A stretch of 26,253 nucleotides of DNA. Origin: an uncultured Aquincola sp. GTDB lineage: Bacteria; Pseudomonadota; Gammaproteobacteria; Burkholderiales; Burkholderiaceae. Positions 18,226-25,981 of this stretch are shown here, one piece after another. Numbering within the stretch: the first letter of the stretch is position 1; every line of letters starts with the position of its first letter. The stretch spans positions 1-26,253 of the forward strand of contig CAKZXL010000699.1 in NCBI GenBank assembly GCA_937883885.1. Reading direction: 5' to 3'. Made by a program: the position numbers and the translations under genes. Under the pieces are notes generated by a model that saw only the letters and a program-made list of their open reading frames with translations, ran no database searches and was not told the DNA's origin.

Positions 18226-18863
18226 CGAATCCCCAGCATCTTGTGCGTCTGCAGCGACAGTCGCCACTGAGGATGCGCTTGGCAGTACGCCACCGCCTTC
18301 GCCGTATTGCGCGAGGCCTCCAGCCCATCCATCGGCTGCAGCAGGAAATGGTCGAACTGCAGTTCCGACCAGGGCAGTGCGTCAGGCATCAACCCCGGCT
18401 GCGGGAACACCAGCTTGAGTTCATGTCCCCGTCGCTGCACCCACTCGGCTCCCGCCTTGGGACTGACGCACACCCAGTCAATGCCTTCGGGTGCTGCAAT
18501 CGTTCCATTCGTCTCAACCGCAATCCGAAACCCCCATGCATGAAGCGCATCGATCAGTGCACGGTCGACCTGCAGCAGTGGTTCGCCGCCGGTTGCCACG
18601 ACCAGCCGATGCCGCCTATCGCCCTCAGGCCACAGCGCCGCGATCTTGTCAGCCAAGCGTTCGGCCGTCTCGAACTTGCCGCCCAGGGTCCCATCGGTCC
18701 CCACGAAGTCCGTGTCGCAGAAGCGGCAGACCGCCGACGCCCGATCCGCCTCGCGCCCCGTCCACAGGTTGCAGCCCGCAAAGCGGAGGAATACTGCCGG
18801 CATGCCCATCTGCAGACCTTCGCCCTGCAGCGTGTAGAAGATCTCCTTGACCGAGTACGTCAT
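18222..18863 (-). CDS. queE: QueE, 7-carboxy-7-deazaguanine synthase (radical SAM)
   Basis: Radical SAM enzyme that converts 6-carboxytetrahydropterin to 7-carboxy-7-deazaguanine, the second dedicated step to preQ0. The 213-residue protein has the cluster-binding cysteines C31, C46 and C49, the CX14CX2C form found in many proteobacterial QueE proteins instead of the classical CX3CX2C. Also visible: the N-terminal FYTLQGEG, ATGGEPLLQ (the GGEP motif of radical SAM enzymes) and VETNGT. It starts 3 bases after the queD stop. Last gene of the minus-strand operon. Confidence 0.95.
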   Translation of the reverse strand: MTYSVKEIFYTLQGEGLQMGMPAVFLRFAGCNLWTGREADRASAVCRFCDTDFVGTDGTLGGKFETAERLADKIAALWPEGDRRHRLVVATGGEPLLQVDRALIDALHAWGFRIAVETNGTIAAPEGIDWVCVSPKAGAEWVQRRGHELKLVFPQPGLMPDALPWSELQFDHFLLQPMDGLEASRNTAKAVAYCQAHPQWRLSLQTHKMLGIR

Positions 18864-18866
18864 GTC

Positions 18867-19976
18867 CTACACCGGCAAGGCAGGTCCCGCCAAGTCCACG
18901 CCCACCAGCGAGCCACAGCCCTCGGACTCGAACAGGTCGACCCGGGTCAGTTGGGGCAGTTCGCGACGGGTGCGCTCATGCAACCAGCGCGCAATCGTCG
19001 TCGTGTCGCCGTCGGCCAGGACCGCCTGTTCATGCAGCGGGTGGTGATCCAGCGACTTGAAAATCGGATCGAACACCGCCTTCACGTCCCCGAAGTCCAC
19101 AGTCCATCCCATGACTTGGTCCAGCGGTGCCCCCAGATGAAGCCGCAGCGTATAGGTGTGCCCGTGGACCCGATGCCTCGGATCACTGGCCGGTGCGTGG
19201 CGGAATTGCACCGCGCTGTCGACGGTGAAGTCCTTCCAGATCCGGTAGTTGGCACCGTCGTAGGTCGCGCCGCACGAGGCCGTCTCGTAGACCGTCACCC
19301 AGGACATCGCGGGCAGTTCAGGTTTCAAGCGCTCCCACAACCATGACGAGATCATCTCGCTGGTGGGATTGGACAGGCCCGGGATCTCGTTCAGGCAGCG
19401 GTAGTTGACCTGCGCCGCGATCGGCGCCCAGAGGTCGTCCAGGTGGTCATAGTCGATGCTCAGGTCGGCTCCCGCCAGATCCTGGTCGGCATGGATGGTG
19501 ACTTCGAAGCCATGCCCATGCAGGCGTCCGCACTTGTGGCCCAGTGGCACATGCGGCAGGCGATGGGCCGCCTGGAACCGGTAGCGCCGCCACACATGCG
19601 CATGATCAAGGGCGTCGACCTCGACGCCCTGATTTGGGGTGCTTTGCACGGCCACTCGATCAATGCCCGGGGCATCCAACCTGCCACGAATCCACCGCGC
19701 CAGGTTTTCGTCGGTCGGTTGGGCCACCTTGTCGTTGAGCAACCCGTAATTCAGCAGACCGGCGCAGCGATCGATCTGTCGTTGCAGGGCCGCCACCTCG
19801 CCGCCGGGGTAGGTCACCCAGTCCGCCGGCACGCGGGCACACGCTGTGGCCGTAAACCCATGACCGTGCAGGTTGCGGCATCGATGCCCGGCCGGCAGCA
19901 TGTCGACCTGCCGGGCGGCCTCGAACCGGCTGCTGGCGGCATGCAGCACCGACAGCGAAAGAGGGGTGGTGCTCAT
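18867..19976 (-). CDS. queD: QueD triple-domain fusion, 6-carboxytetrahydropterin synthase
   Basis: Makes 6-carboxytetrahydropterin from dihydroneopterin triphosphate. Normal QueD has ~120 residues; this one has 369 and consists of three tandem QueD domains (about 8-118, 127-240 and 246-360). Compared with E. coli QueD: domain 1 keeps the catalytic Cys (C33) and HGH (37-39) but has R22 for the first zinc His, N76-Y77 for Asp-His, and S112 for the pterin-binding Glu. Domain 2 keeps all zinc His (H138, H153, H155), C149 and E231, but again has Asn-Tyr (191-192) for Asp-His. Domain 3 keeps D310-H311 and E350 but has V256 for a zinc His and R267 for Cys. In this family Cys and Asp-His of one site come from different subunits, so domains 2 and 3 could form a whole site. 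The ATG at 19976 overlaps the queC stop (ATGA); an open 67-codon extension upstream is inside queC and rejected. Confidence 0.92.
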   Translation of the reverse strand: MSTTPLSLSVLHAASSRFEAARQVDMLPAGHRCRNLHGHGFTATACARVPADWVTYPGGEVAALQRQIDRCAGLLNYGLLNDKVAQPTDENLARWIRGRLDAPGIDRVAVQSTPNQGVEVDALDHAHVWRRYRFQAAHRLPHVPLGHKCGRLHGHGFEVTIHADQDLAGADLSIDYDHLDDLWAPIAAQVNYRCLNEIPGLSNPTSEMISSWLWERLKPELPAMSWVTVYETASCGATYDGANYRIWKDFTVDSAVQFRHAPASDPRHRVHGHTYTLRLHLGAPLDQVMGWTVDFGDVKAVFDPIFKSLDHHPLHEQAVLADGDTTTIARWLHERTRRELPQLTRVDLFESEGCGSLVGVDLAGPALPV

Positions 19977-20689
19977 GCGGCCTCCGTGGCGTTGAAGATC
20001 TCGTAGCCCTTGCGCCGCAGGTCGCAGGCAGGACACTGCCCACAGCCATAGCCCCAGGCGTTCTGGGTTGTGTGGTCGCCCAGGTAGCAGGTGTGGGTTT
20101 CCGTGCGGATCAACTCCACAAGCGCAGCACCGCCCAGATCCTTCGCCATGCGCCAGGTCTGGGCCTTGTCCAGCCACATTAGGGGCGTCTCGACGACCAT
20201 CGGGGCGTCGAGCCCCAGGCTGATCGCCACCTGCAGTGCCTTGAGCGTGTTGTCACGGCAGTCCGGATAGCCGGAGTAGTCGGTCTCGCACATCCCGCCC
20301 ACCAGCACCGACAGACCACGCCTGTAGGCCACCGCGGCAGCAAAGGTGAAGAACAGCAGATTGCGCCCCGGCACAAAGGTCGTAGGCAGTCCGGATGCCG
20401 CGAACTGGATCTCGCGATCCTGGGTGAGGGCGGTGTCGCTCACCTGACCCAGTAGCGCGAGGTCAAGCATGTGGTCGGCGCCCAAACGCGGCGCCCAGGC
20501 CGGGAACTCCGCCTTCAACCGCTCCAGCACCACCTTGCGGCAGTCCAGTTCCACCGCATGGCGCTGCCCATAGTGAAATCCGACCGTCTCGACCTGGGCG
20601 TAGCGATCCAGGGCCCAGGCCAGGCACGTGGCCGAGTCCTGACCTCCGGAAAACAGCACCAGCGCTTTGCGTTCCATGATGTCATCCAT
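19973..20689 (-). CDS. queC: QueC, 7-cyano-7-deazaguanine (preQ0) synthase
   Basis: ATP-dependent enzyme converting 7-carboxy-7-deazaguanine to preQ0, the base that DpdA inserts. The 238-residue protein has the PP-loop SGGQDS at 14-19 and the four zinc cysteines C201, C216, C219 and C222 (CGQCPAC). Length is normal for the family. Two starts are possible: ATG 20689, which overlaps the dpdB1 stop by 8 bases, or ATG 20677 (MERKALVL), which is closer to usual QueC N-termini. It overlaps queD by ATGA. Confidence 0.95.
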   Translation of the reverse strand: MDDIMERKALVLFSGGQDSATCLAWALDRYAQVETVGFHYGQRHAVELDCRKVVLERLKAEFPAWAPRLGADHMLDLALLGQVSDTALTQDREIQFAASGLPTTFVPGRNLLFFTFAAAVAYRRGLSVLVGGMCETDYSGYPDCRDNTLKALQVAISLGLDAPMVVETPLMWLDKAQTWRMAKDLGGAALVELIRTETHTCYLGDHTTQNAWGYGCGQCPACDLRRKGYEIFNATEAA

Positions 20690-21761
20690 TGGCGATGCGA
20701 CGCGGCTTGCGCAGCGCCTTCTTGAGGGAGCTGACGAGGTAGCGCGTCAGCAGATCGATGTCGCTCGGCGTGTTCTGGATACCATTCCACGGACGCGTAT
20801 CCCATGGCTCCAAGGGCCACTGGCCGCTGGTCCAGGCTGTGTGTGGCGCTAGCAGTCGCAAGCCCGGTTCGAACTGGTCCCGCTCTGTTGCCCCTTCAAG
20901 GCTGTACAGGTGGTCCATGACGAAGCCCATGGCCACGATTCCGGCGCCGTGCCGCAGTCGCGAGAAGCGCGGGGCCATGCCATACCAAGCCGAGCCGTAG
21001 ACCTTGGCCACGGCATGAAAGAACTCGTTGACCAACTGAAACGCTCGCTCCTCGCGGTCATCGAAGTGCATCAGGCTGCGAATTGCACCGTCAGAGGCCG
21101 AGTTCATGATCAAGCGCTGCATCGCGGTGTCGCTGATCATCCCTGTCGGGTTCGTGTGCTGCCGTACCTCGCCGTGCAGCGAACTCCCGCGCGTGAAGTT
21201 GAGCATGTCGACGATGCGCGCCGAGAACTTGCGCTGAGTGAATCGCTCAGGCAAACCCTCCACGTTCGGCAGCAACTCGTAGATCAGAGTTTTCGGCAGA
21301 GGACGCGTGTTGTTGATCAAGACGAACTGCTGGCGTAGCTCGTTGTAGTCCTTGCAGACCAGAGCCGAAACGAATACTTGGAAGCCCGGCTTATCGATAC
21401 CTGCCAGCGCCGAAAGCCGCTGCTGCCCGTCGACGACGAATCCCGGGGGTTGGTTCTTCGGTACGTCGATCTGGACCTGCACCAGCCCATCGGAAAGGTC
21501 TCTGACGGTCACGCCGTCAATGAAGGCAACGATCACGGCGTTGGGCAGTAACGCATCCTCGCGCGTCAGGTAGTCGCGGATGTCGCGAATGTGAGAGGCA
21601 ACCTGATGCCGCTGAAAGCCCTTGAGCTGCCCATCATCGGCCCGTGCGACACGCTCGATCGCAGCAAACGTCAGCACATCGGAAGGGGCGGCGGCAAACA
21701 CAAACACATCGTGGCCTGGCGCCTGCTGTGCCCGGACTGCTTTGAATCGGTATGTGGTCAC
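20682..21761 (-). CDS. dpdB: DpdB (copy 1), DGQQR-type partner of DpdA
   Basis: Partner protein needed with DpdA for insertion of preQ0 into DNA; DpdB is reported to have ATPase activity in the founding system. The 359-residue protein shows LKGFQR at 46-51, DGQQRLSAL at 111-119 and [20 protein letters not shown] at 146-165, the pattern of the DGQHR/ParB-like family that also includes DndB. It starts at GTG 21761, whose GTGA overlaps the dpdA stop. It is the shorter of two clearly related but divergent copies; the other is at 23055-24206. Which copy corresponds to the single DpdB of other clusters cannot be told here. Confidence 0.88.
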   Translation of the reverse strand: MTTYRFKAVRAQQAPGHDVFVFAAAPSDVLTFAAIERVARADDGQLKGFQRHQVASHIRDIRDYLTREDALLPNAVIVAFIDGVTVRDLSDGLVQVQIDVPKNQPPGFVVDGQQRLSALAGIDKPGFQVFVSALVCKDYNELRQQFVLINNTRPLPKTLIYELLPNVEGLPERFTQRKFSARIVDMLNFTRGSSLHGEVRQHTNPTGMISDTAMQRLIMNSASDGAIRSLMHFDDREERAFQLVNEFFHAVAKVYGSAWYGMAPRFSRLRHGAGIVAMGFVMDHLYSLEGATERDQFEPGLRLLAPHTAWTSGQWPLEPWDTRPWNGIQNTPSDIDLLTRYLVSSLKKALRKPRRIANG

Positions 21762-23053
21762 GCGGCCTCCTTGATAGTTTTGCTTAGGTGACGGTGGTAG
21801 ACGCCGAGGTTGTGCATTCCCCGGCGCTTATTGCGGTTGCTGGACCGAAAGATGATCACTTCGACACCGATATCACGGCACACCGCGCAGTCGCAGTCTT
21901 TCCACGGCTTGTGTTCCAGTGTTCGCTGCACAAGAGCAGCGGTTTTGTGCAGCGCTTTGTCCTGCTGCGCGGCGCCTGTACCGTCGCCGCGCAGCAGGAA
22001 CTGGTGATAGTCCATCACGGCATCCAGCGTTGCCTCCGCCGAAGATGCCCCACGGTCATATGCCCGTACCTCATGCAACGCTCGCCGCTCTCGCCGCAAC
22101 AGGTCTTCTGCGCTGAACTGACCGCGCTTGATGCCTTGCATCAGGCGTGCGTTCTCCGTGGCTTGAGGAATGCGGATAGCGGTGTAGTACTCCAGTCGAC
22201 CGTCTGAGCCTTCACTGTAGTAGTTCGCCTTCTCGTCCTTGAATGCACGGATCAGCGGTGAAGTCGAGTCGAAACTTGTGATTCCGAAGCCCGTGAACTC
22301 TTGGATGCTGTCGGCTTTCGCAAAGCCAAGCAGATGAATGTCAGTCTCTGGGCGAATCCGTTCTCGGATCGCTGTCAACACGGCCTTGATGGCGTCGACC
22401 TTCAAGGGAACTAGGCCCCCGATGGCCAAATATCGGTACCCCATCCGCTCGAGTCGATGTGCCGCCTCGGCCATGCTCTTGGGTGACCACCCCTGCACGG
22501 GTCCGAGTGGCTCGAAGGGCATTCCCTCGCGCTTGACAAGTCCTAGGAATACCTCGGCGTTGGCCAGCGTGATGGCAAACCGCTGCCGGATCGCGGCGTC
22601 CACCGCACGCTCCGAAGGGTTGGCGAGGTCGCAGTCAAAGATGATGTGGTCCGGGGAAATGCCGTGGGTAAACCCGGCTTCGGTATAGAACTCCACTACC
22701 TCCTCGGGAGCGTAGGCTGGCACCGGATGCTCCACGTAGGCAAAGGCGCCGCAGTCACCCAGCAGCATTGCGTCCTTGAACCTCGGCCCACCATAGCGCA
22801 AGAACTGCCGAGCGCCATCTCGCAGCAAGCGCTGCTCCTCCCTTGTGGAGTAGCGAACCTTTGAAGCTGCCACACCTGTGGCCTGCCGCACGGCGCTCAT
22901 GGACACCAACAACCCGTCATAGGGCGCTGGGTCCATGAACTCATGCGCATAGACGTCGGACCAGTAGCGCTCACGGCCAGGACTGGAGCGATCGTTCAGG
23001 AAGTCGTACCCAGGGTCGACATAGTCCTGAGTATCCGAGTACAGGAACTTCAT
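21758..23053 (-). CDS. dpdA: DpdA, DNA-guanine transglycosylase (TGT relative)
   Basis: Exchanges guanine in DNA for preQ0. The 431-residue protein from ATG 23053 shows the TGT plan: LLGDCGAFAYV, with D100 corresponding to the DSGGFQ aspartate; AIGGLVPLK like the TGT GGLAVGE loop; SFDSTSPLIR, with D262 at the position of the nucleophilic aspartate of TGT (FDCVLPTR); and a zinc site CxCx2Cx21H with C387, C389, C392 and H414. The start is 1 base after the dpdB2 stop; an open extension of 12 residues (MPMPPARSPRSS) runs into dpdB2 and is less likely. Lies between two dpdB copies, with both of which it is closely coupled. Confidence 0.95.
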   Translation of the reverse strand: MKFLYSDTQDYVDPGYDFLNDRSSPGRERYWSDVYAHEFMDPAPYDGLLVSMSAVRQATGVAASKVRYSTREEQRLLRDGARQFLRYGGPRFKDAMLLGDCGAFAYVEHPVPAYAPEEVVEFYTEAGFTHGISPDHIIFDCDLANPSERAVDAAIRQRFAITLANAEVFLGLVKREGMPFEPLGPVQGWSPKSMAEAAHRLERMGYRYLAIGGLVPLKVDAIKAVLTAIRERIRPETDIHLLGFAKADSIQEFTGFGITSFDSTSPLIRAFKDEKANYYSEGSDGRLEYYTAIRIPQATENARLMQGIKRGQFSAEDLLRRERRALHEVRAYDRGASSAEATLDAVMDYHQFLLRGDGTGAAQQDKALHKTAALVQRTLEHKPWKDCDCAVCRDIGVEVIIFRSSNRNKRRGMHNLGVYHRHLSKTIKEAA

Positions 23054-23054
23054 G

Positions 23055-24206
23055 CTACTTCGAGGCGATCTTGCTGGCGGCATAGGCACGCACCAACGTG
23101 TCCTGCAGCTTCTTTACGTGGGGGGGAGTGTTCTGCAGTTCGTTCCAAGCCAACCCTAGCGTCTCCCACGTTCCCTTGGTCCAACGGCAAGACGGCGCAA
23201 CCTTCTCGAGTTCGCGCTGCACGGCAGCTACCTCCGAGTTGGGGGGTAGTCGCGCATAGATCGCATCCATGAGCAAGCCCATGGCCATCAAGCCAGCGCT
23301 GTGCATCAGTCGACTCTGCTTCGGATCCTTGCCCCAAGCGTCGGGAAATACGGCCTTCACCGCCGACCAGTACGTTGTCAGGATGCGATACATCCCGGCG
23401 ACATCACCGCCGCCCTCCCGTCCGACCGACTTGAACGGTGCCAAGGCCCCCAGCGGATTTGACAGGCTGCTCTTGATCAGGGATAGCAGCGCGGTATCCG
23501 TGACCACTGCCTCGGACGTCCCGCGGTCCGAGGCACGCTTGACCAGACGGAAGAACGGCGATGCCGGATCCTGGTTAAGGGTGCTCACCAGTTCCGCAGG
23601 CACCTTGCGCGCCACCAGATCCCGCGGAAGAACGAAGGTCGCGGTCTCGGGCAACAACTCATTGATCAAGCGCGTCGGCAGGGGCTTGGCCTTGTTCACC
23701 AAGATGAACTGCTCGCGCTGCACTGAGAGCCGGTCGGACACGAAGCCAATCACAGGTACCGCCAAATCCTTGTGTTGCGCCTGGGATAGCGCAATCGATC
23801 GCTGCTGACCATCGACGATCCAGGCAACGCGCTGGCCCTCTGCATAGATCGGCAAGGTCAAGGTGCCACTCTCAGACACCCTGGTATCGCCCGCAGGCTT
23901 GCTGCCACGCGAAGCAGCGAACTTCACGTCTGGCGCAAGTGCCAGGATGATGGCGTTAGGAAAGAGGACGTCGCCCTGATTTAGGTAGTCCACGATGCCT
24001 TTGACGTGCTGGCGAATCTCTGGACGTTGAAATCCCTTGAGTTCATCAGCCGCGTCACGCTCGATGCGCGAAATGTCTGCCACTCGGACAATGTCACCGC
24101 CCTTGATGAAGAACGCGTAGACGTCCAGTCCTTCGCCCTGCGTGGTGTGAAGCGCGCGCACAACCAACTCTTGTCGACCGGTGGTCGTCTTCTTGACGGC
24201 CTTCAT
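23055..24206 (-). CDS. dpdB: DpdB (copy 2), second DGQQR-type protein
   Basis: A second DpdB-like protein, 383 residues from ATG 24206, 2 bases after the dpdC stop. It carries the same landmarks as copy 1: LKGFQR (56-61), DVLFPNAIILA, DGQQRSIAL from 132, and FILVNKAKPLPTRLINELLP. It is longer, mainly through a Ser/Gly-containing insert before the DGQQR motif (around residues 98-122). Outside the motifs the two copies have diverged widely, which argues against a recent duplication. They could form a heterodimer around DpdA or recognise different DNA. An alternative start 12 codons upstream would overlap dpdC. Confidence 0.87.
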   Translation of the reverse strand: MKAVKKTTTGRQELVVRALHTTQGEGLDVYAFFIKGGDIVRVADISRIERDAADELKGFQRPEIRQHVKGIVDYLNQGDVLFPNAIILALAPDVKFAASRGSKPAGDTRVSESGTLTLPIYAEGQRVAWIVDGQQRSIALSQAQHKDLAVPVIGFVSDRLSVQREQFILVNKAKPLPTRLINELLPETATFVLPRDLVARKVPAELVSTLNQDPASPFFRLVKRASDRGTSEAVVTDTALLSLIKSSLSNPLGALAPFKSVGREGGGDVAGMYRILTTYWSAVKAVFPDAWGKDPKQSRLMHSAGLMAMGLLMDAIYARLPPNSEVAAVQRELEKVAPSCRWTKGTWETLGLAWNELQNTPPHVKKLQDTLVRAYAASKIASK

Positions 24207-24208
24207 CT

Positions 24209-25120
24209 TCACGCTCGCAGTTGTGCGGACAAGCCCTGCCAAAGTCGGCTGAACCGCTTCTGTTCGCAGGAGATCCGAGCTTCATCTCGCAGATAGCGCA
24301 GCAGTTTTGTGCTGCTGCCCGAGTGCCGGGTCCACTGTGCTTCTAGGACTTTCAGAATCTCGTCATCGGTCATGCGCTGACCCGTCGCACGATGTCGCCG
24401 CCGACGGTGGGCGAGGCTCGCTGCCACAGTCTCATGAGACTCCTCGAGCGGCATCTCCGTCGCCTGGAGAACTTCCACGAAGTGACGTAAGGCGCGCTGA
24501 GCAAAGTCCGATCGCGTGCCTGCATAGCCGCGCACCGACTCAAGACGGTCGTCATAGGGCATCACACAGCCCTGCAGGTGGCGCGGCAAGCACTGGACAC
24601 CAGCAGCGGATGTGAAGATCCGCAGGGATCTGGCCCTGGCCGGTGTGACCTGTGCCAGGTCGTCTTGCACCAACCGCAAGTAGCCGCTGGGCAGCGCCAA
24701 CAGCGTCGGCGCCTTGGCGATCAACCTGGACAGAGGAGCCGGCGAAGTTTCGGTCAACGCGTTCCACCACTGCGGCACATGGCATCCCACCGCTCTCAAC
24801 CGGCGATCCAGATCCGTTCCCGCCGCCACGGTGCACTCATAGGCTGGGACGGGTTGGTCGTGGCGGATCAGCCCCAGGCCTGCAGACACCACATACCAAG
24901 GAGCGCCCAGGGCTGCTGCTGCGGCCGCCGTGTCCACGATCGATCTACCCTGGTAGAGGCTTTCAGCTGCCATGTCGGCACTGGCCGTCCCGATAGCTCG
25001 ACGCCAGGCCTGTGCCAAACGAGGCAGCGAGGCGCACTCAGGCAGCACTGCCACGTCTACGCGATGGCGGCCAGCCTTGCGTTGGGTACAGCTGGTGACG
25101 ATGGCGACAGTTACAGTCAC
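24209..25120 (-). CDS. dpdC: DpdC, converts preQ0 in DNA to the amide (ADG)
   Basis: In the founding Dpd system DpdC converts DNA-borne preQ0 to 2'-deoxy-7-amido-7-deazaguanosine. This 303-residue protein starts with VTSCTQRKAG, where C11 begins an SCTxRK motif, followed by LYQGRS (55-60) and VVSAGLGLI (77-85), the pattern of DUF6884/YaaA-like proteins to which DpdC is related. The C-terminal ~100 residues are basic and helical (a cluster of Arg/His around 238-246), possibly DNA-binding. It begins at GTG 25120 with no clear Shine-Dalgarno, and is the first gene of the minus-strand operon. An upstream start in the open frame cannot be excluded. Confidence 0.85.
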   Translation of the reverse strand: MTVTVAIVTSCTQRKAGRHRVDVAVLPECASLPRLAQAWRRAIGTASADMAAESLYQGRSIVDTAAAAAALGAPWYVVSAGLGLIRHDQPVPAYECTVAAGTDLDRRLRAVGCHVPQWWNALTETSPAPLSRLIAKAPTLLALPSGYLRLVQDDLAQVTPARARSLRIFTSAAGVQCLPRHLQGCVMPYDDRLESVRGYAGTRSDFAQRALRHFVEVLQATEMPLEESHETVAASLAHRRRRHRATGQRMTDDEILKVLEAQWTRHSGSSTKLLRYLRDEARISCEQKRFSRLWQGLSAQLRA

Positions 25121-25357
25121 GGCGAGTGAGGACGAGATGCAGTTGTTTGGGGCCCTAGGTAGTGTACCGGATGCAGTTATTTTGCTTCCGGGTGACCTGG
25201 AGCGAGCACTTATCCAGGCCCGCCAGCGGGCGCGACCCGATGGTTCGAGGCCTGCAGCCCCAGAGGCCTGCGACTCAATGCATGCCCGGTGCTGAACTTA
25301 CCTCCGGGAGGGGCGCCCGAAAGTGAGTTGGCAGGTACTGCTGAAGGACCGTCGAAC
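25121..25357. promoter_or_regulatory. Noncoding gap between dpdC and the ICE genes
   Basis: This 237-base gap is the only noncoding stretch right of the Dpd genes and should hold the dpdC operon promoter and the cargo/ICE junction. On the minus strand a weak -10-like TACACT lies at about 25168-25163 without a good -35. There is a 9-base direct repeat GATGCAGTT (25136-25144 and 25170-25178) and another, GAGGCCTGC (25247-25255 and 25263-25271), in which each AGGCCT is palindromic so the pair could form a hairpin. No T-run follows, so I do not call a terminator. Confidence 0.45.
25136..25178. repeat. Direct repeat GATGCAGTT upstream of dpdC
   Basis: Two copies of GATGCAGTT, at 25136-25144 and 25170-25178, start 34 bases apart, just upstream of the dpdC GTG. 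The 34-base period is near three helical turns, so both copies would face the same side of the DNA, as expected for an operator. Two short copies can also occur by chance. Confidence 0.3.
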
Positions 25358-25981
25358 CTACCCACGCCGATGAAAGTGCGCAATGCTGCGTCCCCAGAGA
25401 ACAGCGAGAGTTGCCACGACGGCGGGGCTGACCAGCGGATGCACCCCGACCGGCAGCACCAACGCAACGACGGCGGCGCAGGCCAGCAGGATCGACACGG
25501 ATGCGTACAGCGCGAAGCGCTCCGGATCGTGGTGAAGGAACTCCTTGGACTTGATCACTCTGCTGATCGCGCCGTCCGCGACCGCCGCGGCAAGGAACGC
25601 CGCCATCCAGGGCAGCCACTCCAGCATCGCCGACAACCTGAAGGCGGCCAGCAGCACTAGCGCGTCGATCGCGCGGAAGTAGCTGTTTCCGAACAGCCGC
25701 TGGTTGACGGAAGCCATCTCCCGCGCCACGGCGCTGTCCACGCCGCTGGCCGCCGACGCGCTGGCGGTCGGGGGCACAGGCGTGGCCTCCCGTGCCGCGC
25801 CCTGGAGGCCCAGCGCTCGGTCGAGGATCCGCAGCGCGGGCGCCTCGCCCCAAAGCGCTTCCATGGCCTGGTGCTCGCTTCGAATCTGCGCCAGGAACCG
25901 TTCCGGCGGATTCGCCGAGGGCAGGTAGAGCACCAGCACCAGCAGGCACAGCAGGGCGGCGATGCCGACGATACGGATCAC
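25358..25981 (-). CDS. DUF4400-type ICE membrane protein
   Basis: A 207-residue membrane protein. Hydrophobic segments at about 4-21, 106-120, 123-138 and 158-198 (the last probably two helices), and an Ala/Pro/Ser-rich soluble loop around 60-85. The arrangement, the sequence style (FRAIDALVLLAAFR, EWLPWMAAF) and the position directly after a TraD-like gene match the DUF4400 family (integrating conjugative element membrane protein, PFL_4697-like). Its role in conjugation is not established. It starts at GTG 25981, overlapping the TraD-like stop by GTGA. It is read in the same direction as dpdC, with 237 bases between. Confidence 0.8.
   Translation of the reverse strand: MIRIVGIAALLCLLVLVLYLPSANPPERFLAQIRSEHQAMEALWGEAPALRILDRALGLQGAAREATPVPPTASASAASGVDSAVAREMASVNQRLFGNSYFRAIDALVLLAAFRLSAMLEWLPWMAAFLAAAVADGAISRVIKSKEFLHHDPERFALYASVSILLACAAVVALVLPVGVHPLVSPAVVATLAVLWGRSIAHFHRRG

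Noticed and set aside
18093..19346. Long plus-strand open frame (417 codons) opposite queE and queD
   Set aside because: It is antisense to two well supported genes, its translation is rich in Arg/Gln/His with no known motif, and long antisense frames are common in GC-rich DNA.
18867..19976. Reading queD as two genes or a frameshifted duplicate
   Set aside because: All three domains are in one continuous frame without stops, and the loss of residues differs between domains in a complementary way, unlike random decay.
19977..20177. N-terminal extension of queD by 67 residues
   Set aside because: It lies wholly within queC in another frame, and the ATG at 19976 forms the ATGA overlap typical of this operon.
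24972..25295. Plus-strand frame of 107 codons spanning the start of dpdC and the gap
   Set aside because: Overlaps dpdC on the opposite strand, low-complexity translation, and no ribosome binding site that I can see.
25306..25320. Inverted repeat CCTCCGGGAGG near the end of the DUF4400 gene as a terminator
   Set aside because: The loop would be a single base and no T-run follows on the minus strand.
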